Shown: positions 7,978-16,083 of the stretch, piece after piece
Layout of the letters: each line of letters opens with the position of its first letter
How positions within the stretch are numbered: the first letter of the stretch is position 1
Assembly (NCBI RefSeq): GCF_040196175.1
Contig: NZ_JBEFNF010000008.1
Coordinates: forward strand, 1 to 64,000
Source: Halospina sp040196175
GTDB lineage: Bacteria > Pseudomonadota > Gammaproteobacteria > Pseudomonadales > Oleiphilaceae
Length of the DNA stretch: 64,000 nucleotides
Direction of reading: 5' to 3'
Program-made: the position numbers and the translations under genes
The notes under the pieces: generated by a model
The model's database searches: none
Told to the model about the DNA's origin: nothing
The model's input: only the letters and a program-made list of their open reading frames with translations

Positions 7978-8214
7978 ATGACCAAGCGTGAACGCAGCAC
8001 GAATCAGGATTTCTCGAATGAACTTAATGAGCTGCGCCAACTAATCCAGCGCTATCCCGAAGTGCGCGCCGACAAGCCGTTGAGTAAAGACGAAATCCGC
8101 GAACTACGGTATCAGCAGTGGCTGGAGCGCCGGGCCAATCTCTTTAATGAGCTCAAAGACACCAAACTCCTCAGCCCGATAAAGGCAGGAGAAAGCGGTG
8201 AGCCCGATGATTAG
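7978..8214 (+). CDS. small hypothetical protein
   Basis: Protein of 78 aa, highly charged and helical (RERSTNQDFSNELNELRQLI, later DEIRELRYQQWLERR). I do not recognise it. There is no clear ribosome binding site. Its stop codon overlaps an ATGATTAG that begins a 33-base sequence repeated at 13251, where it lies at the broken start of a brnT gene. It could be the truncated remains of a small gene once coupled to a toxin. Confidence 0.4.
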   Translation: MTKRERSTNQDFSNELNELRQLIQRYPEVRADKPLSKDEIRELRYQQWLERRANLFNELKDTKLLSPIKAGESGEPDD

Positions 8215-8238
8215 GTTTGAGTAGACCTTTCAGAACGG
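8206..8238 (+). repeat. 33-base repeat, copy 1 (partner 13251-13283)
   Basis: 27 of 33 positions match the copy at 13251-13283; both begin GATGAT and end CTTTCAGAACGG. In one frame each reads MIRF followed by a stop, which resembles the start of BrnT toxins. Here no brnT body follows, so it is probably a relic. Confidence 0.5.
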
Positions 8239-8796
8239 GAGTACATCAAAAGTTATCAGCAGTGACAACACTGGGTAGCGGTGCGTGCCTGAAAGTGGCA
8301 GCAGAAGACAAGCAGGCCTCATGGAGAGTCAGGTTGGGATTTGAACGCCGTGCCCACTCTTTCCCCAATGCTATGCCCACACTTCTGTGCTCACGGCACG
8401 CCGGTGCGAAAGTGGCCGAATATCGCTTTATCGCCAAGCTGGCTCATGCCCCCACTGGCGGTCTTTATAGCGGCCCACAGGACAGCGGAACGATCTACCC
8501 TTCCCAGCCCACAATCTTCCAGCAGTCATCGGCGACACCGCTATGAGCCTCACACCTTTACATTGAGATGGGCATTGAGTGCACTTGCTCCGGAGGCATT
8601 CACTGTGAAACGCCTTATAGGGGCAATCGCAATCGCGAAACCGACACTTTTGGGAGATGCGCGTCCCGCGTCGGACCAGATTACCGGGCGCATTTAACCC
8701 AGCAGAGACTCGATTTAGCCGCTGCTGATCGTTGGCGACTAGGCCAGCCAGAACAAAGACATCTAAAAGGCCACACGCATGTATGAAGCTTTATTT
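8239..8796. other. gene-free stretch
   Basis: About 560 bases with no convincing gene. Short frames exist on both strands but lack ribosome binding sites and family signatures. A 30-codon frame from a GTG near 8604, preceded by GGAGG, starts MKRLIGAIAIAKP and stops at 8697; it may be a truncated gene start. The rest is probably decayed accessory DNA. Confidence 0.4.
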
Positions 8797-8854
8797 TTCA
8801 AGTTTACTGGCAAAAAATACGGGTCACTGATACCTTATAACCAGTTTACTTGAA
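8797..8854. promoter_or_regulatory. long imperfect inverted repeat in hipA promoter region
   Basis: TTCAAGTTTACTGG (8797-8810) and CCAGTTTACTTGAA (8841-8854) match as inverted repeats at 12 of 14 positions, separated by 30 bases containing a TTATAA. It ends 13 bases before the hipA-like ATG. Xre antitoxins of this class bind such palindromes to repress their operon, so this is the likely operator. Confidence 0.5.
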
Positions 8855-8867
8855 TAATAGGGCATCA

Positions 8868-10232
8868 ATGGCTGACCACCAATCGCTCACACTGCAGATT
8901 TTCTGGGGTGACCAGTGGCATACAGCTGCCGACGTGGTTTTCAGCGAACCTGAGCAGGGCCTGATCAGCAACCGCATCAGGCTTTCCTACCGGGCTGACT
9001 ACGTCAATCAGGCACTGGATCTGCGCCCTCTTCCAGAAGGCGAACACCTGGCACTGCTTGATGAACGCGCCCTCTCGTTCAACCTTCCCGCCTCGTTCAT
9101 GGGCGATTACCTCGGAGCAGAGGTTGCCGCCTTCCTGCGCGACATCATCCCCCAGGGGGCAGGCCGGCGGCATCTGGCACGCGTCCTTGGGTACCCTTCA
9201 AACGTGGAGCAGTCCGCGGACATCCCCCTGCTCAGGGCCGGATGCATCGCGCCCATCGGCAATCTGCGCATCCGGGAAGCGGCGGAGTCATTCCAGCAAA
9301 GGCTTGAAGACAGTGATGCACGCGGCTTCACCGCCGCGGAAATCAACAATCGTGCGGATGAGCTGATTGAACACGCCCGCTACCTCCATCTCGCTATTGG
9401 CAGTGCCTCCGGTGTCGGTGGTGATGCCCCCAAGCTGATGATGACCGAAGCCGAAGACGGACTGTTCTACATGGAAGGCACGTGCAGCGATACAAAGGCC
9501 GTACGCCACTGGATCATCAAGTTTGCAAGAGGCAATCGCAGCAGCCGTGACCAGGATGTTCTCCGGGGAGAGGCCGCCGTCTACCGGGCGCTGGCACAAA
9601 CCAGGGTACGATCCATCCAGCAGGCCCACCTGACTGAGGGCGAGCGCGGCCCCGCCCTCTGGCTCCTGCGCTTTGATCGCTGCAAAACCGACGAAGGCAA
9701 GGTACACAGGCTGGGCGTTGAGTCCATCTACAGCCTTATGGGCATGCGCGGTGATGGCGCGGCTCTTTCCCACAATCGTGTGGCAAAGACCCTGATGGCG
9801 CGTTTCAGGGATGACGACATGCTGGTGGATTACCTGGTGAACGATGTCATTAACGAAGCCATCGGCAACCGCGACAACCATGGCCGCAACACCGCCATCC
9901 TCAAGGACGCAGGCCGCTTGCGAATGGCGCCGGCCTTTGACTTGGCACCGATGGTCCTGGACCCGGAGGGTCTGTCCCGTACCTCAACCTGGGAGAGCGA
10001 ATGGCGGACGGGGACCCGGGGTGCCTACGCCACCATCGTCCAGGCGCTCGCCTTGGATGCCAGCGCTGCAGCTGAGCACATGATCGAAACACTGCGCAGT
10101 GCCGACAACTTGCGGAGTCGCCTCGCCGAACAGGGTGCGCCCCGCGCCATGCTGGACCATCCAGCCGTAAGGCCCGAGCTGCTGGAAACCGTGATTGACG
10201 AGCTTGCAGGAGCCCACGATGCCCAGAGTTAG
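8868..10232 (+). CDS. hipA: HipA-family serine/threonine kinase toxin
   Basis: Protein of 454 aa from ATG 8868; a TTG 18 bases earlier is possible but less likely. It has the HipA features: a glycine-rich SGVGGDAPKLM loop, the catalytic NRDNHGRN (Asp336) and the metal-binding AFDLAP (Asp358). The known E. coli HipA phosphorylates glutamyl-tRNA synthetase and causes dormancy; the target of this diverged homologue is not known. It overlaps the antitoxin gene by 14 bases, toxin first, the reverse of the E. coli order. All catalytic residues are present. Confidence 0.88.
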   Translation: MADHQSLTLQIFWGDQWHTAADVVFSEPEQGLISNRIRLSYRADYVNQALDLRPLPEGEHLALLDERALSFNLPASFMGDYLGAEVAAFLRDIIPQGAGRRHLARVLGYPSNVEQSADIPLLRAGCIAPIGNLRIREAAESFQQRLEDSDARGFTAAEINNRADELIEHARYLHLAIGSASGVGGDAPKLMMTEAEDGLFYMEGTCSDTKAVRHWIIKFARGNRSSRDQDVLRGEAAVYRALAQTRVRSIQQAHLTEGERGPALWLLRFDRCKTDEGKVHRLGVESIYSLMGMRGDGAALSHNRVAKTLMARFRDDDMLVDYLVNDVINEAIGNRDNHGRNTAILKDAGRLRMAPAFDLAPMVLDPEGLSRTSTWESEWRTGTRGAYATIVQALALDASAAAEHMIETLRSADNLRSRLAEQGAPRAMLDHPAVRPELLETVIDELAGAHDAQS

Positions 10233-10494
10233 CCCCGTTGACCCCCAGACCCGCATCGCCCAGCGCGAGGAGCTTGAACACCAACTGGCCGAAGGCACCA
10301 TCAGCCTGGGCCAGGCCATCAAACGAATGCGCCAGAACTGGGCTGGCATTACCCAAAAGCGGATGGCTCAGCTTGCCGGCATTTCGGTAACAACCCTTTC
10401 CGGGCTCGAGCGCGACAGTGGCAACGCCACCCTGGACACCGTTCACCGCGTGCTGCGGGTGCTTGGGGCGCGCCTTACCATCCGGCTGGACTGA
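10219..10494 (+). CDS. HipB-like Xre/Cro antitoxin
   Basis: Protein of 91 aa. The helix-turn-helix of the HTH_3/Xre type lies at ITQKRMAQLAGISVTTLSGLE, followed by LDTVHRVLRVLG. Start ATG 10219 is chosen because AGGAG lies 6 bases upstream; it overlaps the end of the hipA-like gene, so the two are translationally coupled. An N-terminal extension of about 35 residues precedes the HTH. It probably neutralises the kinase and represses the operon through the inverted repeat at 8797-8854. Confidence 0.82.
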   Translation: MPRVSPVDPQTRIAQREELEHQLAEGTISLGQAIKRMRQNWAGITQKRMAQLAGISVTTLSGLERDSGNATLDTVHRVLRVLGARLTIRLD

Positions 10495-10643
10495 GTCGCC
10501 GCCATTCGCGAGCAAGCTCGATCGATTCGATATGGCGTTGACCCGCTTTGTGGCGTTCTCTCCCTCCATTGATATCAAAGAATCGGATGTCCACCAAAGC
10601 GGTAAGCGCCCGTAAATCGACCCACTTGCCCCAGGCGCATTGA

Positions 10644-11367
10644 TCAGCTCTTTTTTGGAGCCGGCTCCAGGTCGGTATTCCAGGGCAACAGCGCTTCCAG
10701 CTTCTCGACGGTGTCCGCCTCGCCGACGTGCTTGAGGATATGATGGATGTAGGCCGACGGCTCCAGGTCATTCGCCTTGGCCGTCTCGATCAGCGAGTAG
10801 CCGCTCGCACTGGCGTTAGCCCCTCGCGTGCTATCGGCGAACAGCCATGCCTTGCGTCCAAGTACGAACGGGCGGATGGCGTTCTCGGCCAGAGCGTTGC
10901 TGATCTGCAGGTCCCCGCGCTCGCAGTAACCCACCAGGGTCTCCCACTGGTTGAGGGCGTAGTCCATCGCCTTGCGGGTCAGTGAGCCTTTTACGACCTT
11001 GTCAGCGTTGTCGTCCAGCCAGCTCTTGAACGCCTACAGCCGGGGCAGGCTTTCGGCCTGAAGGATGCGATAGCGTTCGTCATCGCCAAGATCGGTGATC
11101 CGGCGTTCGATGGCGTAGAGCTTGCGGATGTGGTTCAGTGCCACATCGGCCTTGGACGTTTGCTGTTGGCCCTTGCCTTTCTTTTTCGCCGGCGCCGCTT
11201 TCGAGGCCTCGACGAACTCGCGACGGGCATGATCCCAGCACCCGATCCGGGTGATGGCGTTATCCCGACACACCTTCCCATAGCTGGAGTAACCATCGGC
11301 CTGAAGGATGCCATTGAAGTCATCGAGCAGGCGCACGGGCACGCTGCCCCCGCGCGAGGGGCACTGG
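10644..11367 (-). pseudogene. IS66-family transposase TnpC remnant
   Basis: C-terminal two thirds of the IS66 catalytic region and tail. From the 5' side it reads PSRGGSVPVRLLDDF, LQADGYSSYGKV, CWDHARREFVEA and later AIRPFVLGRKAWLF. It is broken by an in-frame TAG at 11034-11036 and cut off abruptly near 11367, where IS607-type sequence starts. The N-terminus and the accessory orfs of IS66 are absent. Homologous but not identical to the IS66 end at 1-228. Confidence 0.85.
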
Positions 11368-11415
11368 CTAGTTTTCCAAAAAATGGTTAAACCTGATCAT
11401 TTGGAGAGCAATCCG

Positions 11416-11951
11416 ATGATCAGGCACAGCCACTCCCCGCTTTCAATCGGCGCTTTCGCTTCAGCGGTTGGCGTCTCCGTGGTCACGGTTCGACGTTGGT
11501 GCCGAGCTGGCAGGGTTCGCGAGGCTTTCCGTACGCCGGGTGGGCATCGGCGATTCGCTCCCAATCAGGTGCGCAAGCTCCTGGGATGACCTGATTCACG
11601 TTCCCGGGTCGGTTATGCCCGGGTCTCATCCCATGACCAGAAATCGGATCTGGTGCCCCAGGCCAGCCGGCTGGCCGGTGTCTGTGATGGTGTCATCGAA
11701 GACCTGGGCTCTGGGCTGAACTGTAAAAAGCCAGGACTGCGGCGGCTGTTGACGGCAATTTTGAATCACGACGTATCAACACTGTATCTCACGCACAAAG
11801 ACCGCCTGGTGCGCTTTGCCACGAGCTTATCTTCCAGGCGTGCCGGTGGGCGGGCACTGATGGGGTTATTTTGGATGATGAGCAGGATGTGAGCTTTGAG
11901 CGGGAACTGACGCAGGATGTGCTGACACTGATGGCGGTGGCTTTACGGTAG
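11416..11951 (+). pseudogene. IS607-type serine recombinase TnpA, broken
   Basis: The N-terminus is a MerR-like HTH (SIGAFASAVGVSVVTVRRW, then TPGGHRRF), which in IS607 TnpA precedes the serine-recombinase domain. After an in-frame TGA at 11587-11589 the same frame continues with SRVGYARVSSHDQK, which carries the nucleophilic Ser region, and IEDLGSGLNCKKPGLRRLL. A frameshift near 11820 then leads to HELIFQACRWAG and DVSFERELTQDV before the stop at 11949. One nonsense and one frameshift mutation make it inactive. ATG 11416 has GGAGAG 7 bases upstream. Confidence 0.85.
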
Positions 11952-12025
11952 ACGTTCCCACCACAATCGAAAGCTGGCGGCCTGATGCTGGTTGCATATA
12001 CAGCTCCGTGCGTTATGCTCTGGGT

Positions 12026-13201
12026 ATGGACATTGCCTTCAAAACCCAGCTTCGGCCCAACAACCGGCAGAGGACCTACTTTGCCAAGGCCAGCGGAACC
12101 GCCCGGTTCTGCTGGAACTGGGGGCTGGCTGAGTGGAACTGGCAATACGAACTGCACAGGGACGGGCAAGGTGATCTACCCTCCGGCATGGCGCTCAAAC
12201 GCCAGTTCAATGGCCTCAAAAAGACCGAATACCCGTGGGTCTATGAGGTCACCAAGTACGCCTCCCAGCAGCCATTCATCGCCCTTCAGCGGGCCTTCTC
12301 GGATTGGATGAAGGACCTCAAATCCTCCAAGCCCGCGCACCTGAAAAAGCGCCGGCCGCGGTTCAAGAAAAAGGGCAAGGCCACCGACTCGTTCTACGTC
12401 GGCGGTGACCAGGTGAGGGTGGACGGTCACTGGGTCAAAGTGCCCAACCTAGGTTGGGTGCGTATGGCAGAGCCGTTGACCTACGGTGGCCATATCAGCG
12501 GCATGACCATCTCGCGCCAGGCGGATCAGTGGTTTGTGGCGTTCTCACTCACTGTCGATCTCTGCCCGCTGCCAAGCGAAAGCCAAGCACGCTGCGGTGT
12601 GGATCTCGGCATCAAGACATTGGCCACGATCTCCCGGGGTCCGGTAACGGAGTGGGAGTCGCCCAAACCCCTTCAAAACGCGCTCAGCAAACTGGCGCGT
12701 TACCAGCGCCGGCTGGCGAAGAAGGTCAAAGGCAGCAACGGCTACCGGAAACTCAGGATGCGCATCGCACGGCTGCACAAGCGCATTGCCGACATCCGAG
12801 TCAATACACTGCACCAGCTCACAAGTTATCTGTCCGGCCACTTTGCCGAGGTGGTCATCGAGGACCTGAACGTCAAAGGCATGATGGCCAATGGGCGTCT
12901 GGCGCGCCACATCGCCGATGTCGGCGCGTTCGAGTTCCGTCGCCAGATGACCTACAAAATGGACTGGCGCGGTGGCGTGCTAACCGTGGCCGATCGTTGG
13001 TACCCGTCAAGCAAACTGTGTTCACACTGCGGAAGCCACAAACCGGATCTCACGCTAGCGGATCGGGTGTATCACTGCGGCGAGTGCGGCCACCGCCAGT
13101 GCCGTGACACCAACGCCAGCATCAATCTGGAGCACTACAGTACGGCTCGTTCAGCCGGAATTAACGCTGCTGGAGATGACGGCTCTGCCCGGGCGGCGTA
13201 A
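12026..13201 (+). CDS. tnpB: TnpB RNA-guided nuclease of IS607 element
   Basis: Protein of 391 aa from ATG 12026 (MDIAFKTQLRPNN). It carries the canonical RuvC triad: Asp193 (GVDLGIKT), Glu279 (VVIEDLNVKG) and Asp361 (CRDTNAS). The zinc ribbon is complete (CSHCG and CGECG). Unlike the first tnpB at 2095, the catalytic Glu is in the standard place, so two different TnpB lineages coexist here. Known function: omega-RNA-guided cleavage that helps the element persist at its site. Its tnpA partner is dead, so this copy cannot move by itself but may still cut. Confidence 0.88.
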   Translation: MDIAFKTQLRPNNRQRTYFAKASGTARFCWNWGLAEWNWQYELHRDGQGDLPSGMALKRQFNGLKKTEYPWVYEVTKYASQQPFIALQRAFSDWMKDLKSSKPAHLKKRRPRFKKKGKATDSFYVGGDQVRVDGHWVKVPNLGWVRMAEPLTYGGHISGMTISRQADQWFVAFSLTVDLCPLPSESQARCGVDLGIKTLATISRGPVTEWESPKPLQNALSKLARYQRRLAKKVKGSNGYRKLRMRIARLHKRIADIRVNTLHQLTSYLSGHFAEVVIEDLNVKGMMANGRLARHIADVGAFEFRRQMTYKMDWRGGVLTVADRWYPSSKLCSHCGSHKPDLTLADRVYHCGECGHRQCRDTNASINLEHYSTARSAGINAAGDDGSARAA

Positions 13202-13212
13202 GCCACCCGGGC
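13080..13212 (+). ncRNA. candidate omega-RNA of IS607-type tnpB
   Basis: GCCCGGG (13187-13193) pairs with CCCGGGC (13206-13212), extended by GGC/GCC after one mismatch, around a GTAA loop; the stem spans the tnpB stop codon. This is the expected 3' scaffold hairpin, so the guide would start near 13213. The 5' limit is a guess. Confidence 0.35.
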
Positions 13213-13250
13213 AACCAGCATCGACGAATGCAGAAGTAAGCACTGGACCT

Positions 13251-13283
13251 GATGATCAGGTTCGGGTAAGTCTTTCAGAACGG
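13251..13283 (+). repeat. 33-base repeat, copy 2 (partner 8206-8238)
   Basis: Matches copy 1 at 27 of 33 positions. It lies where the start of brnT should be: ATG at 13252 gives MIRFG then TAA. Confidence 0.5.
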
Positions 13284-13550
13284 AATGCCCGAAAGAGCGC
13301 GGAAAAGCACGAAGTGTTCCAGCCGGAGGCCGAGCAGGTGTTTTTCAACCAACCTCTGCTGGTAGTGCCTGACCACAAGCACAGCCGTGAGGAGCCTCGG
13401 TATCATGCTTTGGGTGTTACGGATGACCGGCAGCGGCTACACATTACATTTACCTTACGGGGTGCTGGCAGTCTGGTCAGAGTGATTTCCGCCCGTAATA
13501 TGCACCGTAAGCAGCGGCAAATTTATGAGCAAAACCAAAACGACGCCTGA
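13252..13550 (+). pseudogene. brnT: BrnT-family ribonuclease toxin, start region broken
   Basis: The body matches BrnT: SERNARKSAEKHEV, EAEQVFFNQPLLVV, HALGVTDDRQRLHITFTLR, RVISARNMHRKQRQIYE. The expected start, ATG 13252 (MIRF), is followed by a stop and is out of frame with the body, and the in-frame sequence upstream belongs to the IS607 tnpB end. The IS607 right end lies about 40 bases upstream, so the insertion may have removed the promoter. If an alternative start is used, a slightly shortened toxin could still be made. It overlaps brnA by 26 bases, as is usual for this pair. Confidence 0.65.
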
Positions 13551-13797
13551 TTTCAAGAATGAAGCCGAAGAGCGTGCTTTCTGGGAAAGTCACGACTCCA
13601 CAGAGTTCGTGGACTGGGAACAGGCCCAACGGGCCCAGTTCCCAAAACTGAAACCATCTACCAAGACTATTTCTCTGAGGCTACCTGAATCCCTTCTAGA
13701 CAGCATCAAGGTCGAAGCGAACAAACGCGATATGCCTTACCAGTCGCTAATCAAGGCATGGCTCTCTGAAGATGTGGAAGAAAGCCGCCAGTCCTGA
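13525..13797 (+). CDS. brnA: BrnA-family antitoxin (ribbon-helix-helix)
   Basis: Protein of 90 aa. The N-terminal part (ERAFWESHDSTEFVDW) and the C-terminal ribbon-helix-helix (TKTISLRLPESLLDSIKVEANKRDMPYQSLIKAWL) are typical of antitoxins paired with BrnT. It normally binds BrnT and represses the operon. It is intact although the toxin start is damaged, so it may survive as an orphan antitoxin. Confidence 0.8.
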   Translation: MSKTKTTPDFKNEAEERAFWESHDSTEFVDWEQAQRAQFPKLKPSTKTISLRLPESLLDSIKVEANKRDMPYQSLIKAWLSEDVEESRQS

Positions 13798-13944
13798 TGA
13801 ACGGTAGGAAATTCATGACGCAGCCAAGATGCGCGATTCATCGATGCTGGTTGCCCAGGTGGCCTACGGAGCCGTTGACCTGCTCCTCTCTAGCTTAACG
13901 ACTTCTCCGAATGCACCGGATGTTACCGATGCCAGACCGATGTC

Positions 13945-16083
13945 TTAAGGCACTGATCCGCCACTGCGTTTCGCGTGGTTCGAGAACACCCGCCAAAGCA
14001 AGTCACTATGTATCACGCCAGCCGTGTGCACGTAGACTCTGAAAGAGGTCTCCGCGTTACTATGGCCTAGAACCCGTGACATCCAGTGATATGGCAGACC
14101 GTCGCCCCACAGTGTGTCTCCCAGAGGGTTTTCCATCTCCGTCTGAAGACGCGCCTGATGAGTATCACTGAAAAGCTCATGCTCGCGCTCAGCCAACTGC
14201 TGCCTGAACTCAGGATGATCAAGACCGTGTATCCGCAACGCAAGATTGCTCGCCGCGCAGTGGCGCAACAGGTGGAGGTCGCGCCCGTTGCCATAACGCC
14301 GCTGCAACGCCTCGATCGCCAATCGCGTAAGGTCACGCTTATAGCCGGCGACATAGCGATGGGGTGCAAAGAGTGGAAATTTATCGAGTCGCCTTGTCCG
14401 CTGACTATGCTCACGCCAGTAATCAATCAGAGCTGAAACGATCCAGGACGGCGCCAGCGCATGGACCGGAATGCAACGTCGAGCAGCGGCCGTTTTACCA
14501 TACAGGACATTGATGTAGACCGTCCTAGAGTCCACGTTGTCCGCTTTGAACGAATCCGGACAAGCCACGGCCAGATTCGCAGAGCCGAGCAGGCGTCGCA
14601 ACTGTTCAGAACTGAACGCCACCGGCTCATCGGACTCATCCACCACTATATCCGCCAGGGTTAACTGCACCAGCTCGCCGGAGCGCAAGCCGCAATAGTA
14701 AGCCAACGCGATCAACAGCCCCACATCAGTACCCTCGGACCCCGCTTCGTCAAAGACGAGACAGTCCCGCACCAGCGCATCCACCGCCGGCGGGCGCAGC
14801 AGGTTATTCCGGTGGATGCTCGCCCGCGGTCCCTGATTTCCTCCCGGAACTGCAACCTCCTCCGCATAACCCAAACTCTGGACATAACGCACGAACCAGC
14901 CCAGCGCTGCCCAGAATACCGTCCAGGTGGCGGAGGCCCAGTTGCGGCTGGCATCAATCAATTCCGCAATGTCACCAACCGCATCGCCATCCCATTCGGC
15001 GACATTGAGTGACAACGGTGCAGACAGAAGTTCACCCAAACGCAAGTGGTCCATATAGGTACAGAGCGTTGAAAACGTGCTTTCGCGCTGATCCAGGGCG
15101 GCGGCAAGGCACAACACTGTCAGCTGAGCTAGAGTGTTGTCGGCCTGCTCAATGTCTTTCAACTGCTTGAGTGTATCCTCGCACAGACGCTGCACCGTCG
15201 ATTCTTTCCGCGCCATCAGCTTCTGCGAGTGTTTGTTCATCATCGGCTCGATTTTTTTCAACAACGCCGACATCCGTTGACGAATGGCCTCCACGAGCCA
15301 TGGAGAGCGTTCGCAATACTCCTTGTCCGGAGTCATGGTCAGTGACACGGCGGTCTCATTGCCTGCACCGCGTCTGGAACGGGTCGCTACGCTCGCCAGA
15401 TCGAGGGAACTGCCCTGCCCCAATCGGGCCTCATCTTCGAACACTGGGCTCGGTGTGGTCGTCGGCAGCGGAGCGCCGCGCATCATTGAGACCCAGATCG
15501 AGGGCATGCCACGCTGGATCAGTGCCAGAGCCGCTCCATCGAGCGTGCGCCGCAGCCAAGCACGCGAGAAGCTTTTCAATGACAGAGTAGGGAGCAGATC
15601 GTTATGTACTACAAACCGCTCACACTGCTGACAGACCGTTGCCATCATCTGATCACGTGCTTGCTGGCGTTTTTGCCAGGCGCTGGCATCGTCTTCATCG
15701 CGGTCGAGTGCGGCAGCATCATTGCCGCGGACACGCAGGAATCGGTTGAGTGGTGCATGCGTAAACTGAGGTAACGCCACCTCATGAGCCGCTTCGGCCG
15801 TGTTCGCGATAGCATCCATGGGCGAAGCCGGCAATCGCAGGCGTCCCGTCTGGCGGTTCCAATGCCACTGGCAAAGTGCCGCCAGGCTGGCCACTGCCTG
15901 CTCAAGCCCTAAACCCAACGCGCACACTAGGGCGATCAGCGCATCCCACTCGCAGCCGACGCTTTCACGCACGCGCTGGCTCTGCCAACATCGGGATAGT
16001 TCCCGAAAATCTTCGAGTGCCGTGCGCTCAGCGATACTCCCCGGTGTGACCGCATCCCGCAGAGGTTGTCGTTGCTCAGCCAC
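13945..16083 (-). CDS. large tyrosine recombinase, all catalytic residues present
   Basis: Protein of 712 aa, about twice the usual integrase length; the catalytic domain is C-terminal. Residues seen: Arg467 (GLRSGE), Lys530 (LYGKTAAARR), His604 and Arg607 (HLLRH), His674 (VLGHSN) and the nucleophile Tyr684 (FRVYVHT). About 460 residues precede the catalytic core, with no motif I recognise. GTG 16083 is chosen as start because GGAGG lies 6 bases upstream and the start overlaps the upstream stop (GTGGCTGA); earlier in-frame starts lie inside the upstream gene. Third gene of the operon. It is expected to perform the DNA strand exchange, possibly with its inactive partner. Confidence 0.85.
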   Translation of the reverse strand: MAEQRQPLRDAVTPGSIAERTALEDFRELSRCWQSQRVRESVGCEWDALIALVCALGLGLEQAVASLAALCQWHWNRQTGRLRLPASPMDAIANTAEAAHEVALPQFTHAPLNRFLRVRGNDAAALDRDEDDASAWQKRQQARDQMMATVCQQCERFVVHNDLLPTLSLKSFSRAWLRRTLDGAALALIQRGMPSIWVSMMRGAPLPTTTPSPVFEDEARLGQGSSLDLASVATRSRRGAGNETAVSLTMTPDKEYCERSPWLVEAIRQRMSALLKKIEPMMNKHSQKLMARKESTVQRLCEDTLKQLKDIEQADNTLAQLTVLCLAAALDQRESTFSTLCTYMDHLRLGELLSAPLSLNVAEWDGDAVGDIAELIDASRNWASATWTVFWAALGWFVRYVQSLGYAEEVAVPGGNQGPRASIHRNNLLRPPAVDALVRDCLVFDEAGSEGTDVGLLIALAYYCGLRSGELVQLTLADIVVDESDEPVAFSSEQLRRLLGSANLAVACPDSFKADNVDSRTVYINVLYGKTAAARRCIPVHALAPSWIVSALIDYWREHSQRTRRLDKFPLFAPHRYVAGYKRDLTRLAIEALQRRYGNGRDLHLLRHCAASNLALRIHGLDHPEFRQQLAEREHELFSDTHQARLQTEMENPLGDTLWGDGLPYHWMSRVLGHSNAETSFRVYVHTAGVIHSDLLWRVFSNHAKRSGGSVP

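Larger units (their letters stand above)
11370..13215 (+). mobile_element. IS607-family element (dead tnpA, intact tnpB)
   Basis: Serine-recombinase tnpA followed by tnpB in the same direction is the IS607 layout. The left boundary is placed where IS66 homology stops, the right boundary just after the hairpin spanning the tnpB stop codon. IS607 elements lack terminal inverted repeats, so the exact ends are not visible. Confidence 0.65.

Noticed and set aside
8568..8786. 72-codon plus-strand frame with several Cys
   Set aside because: No start signal, and the translation looks random.
13829..13948. 39-codon plus-strand frame starting MRDSSMLVAQ
   Set aside because: No ribosome binding site, no family resemblance, and it overlaps the end of the recombinase gene.
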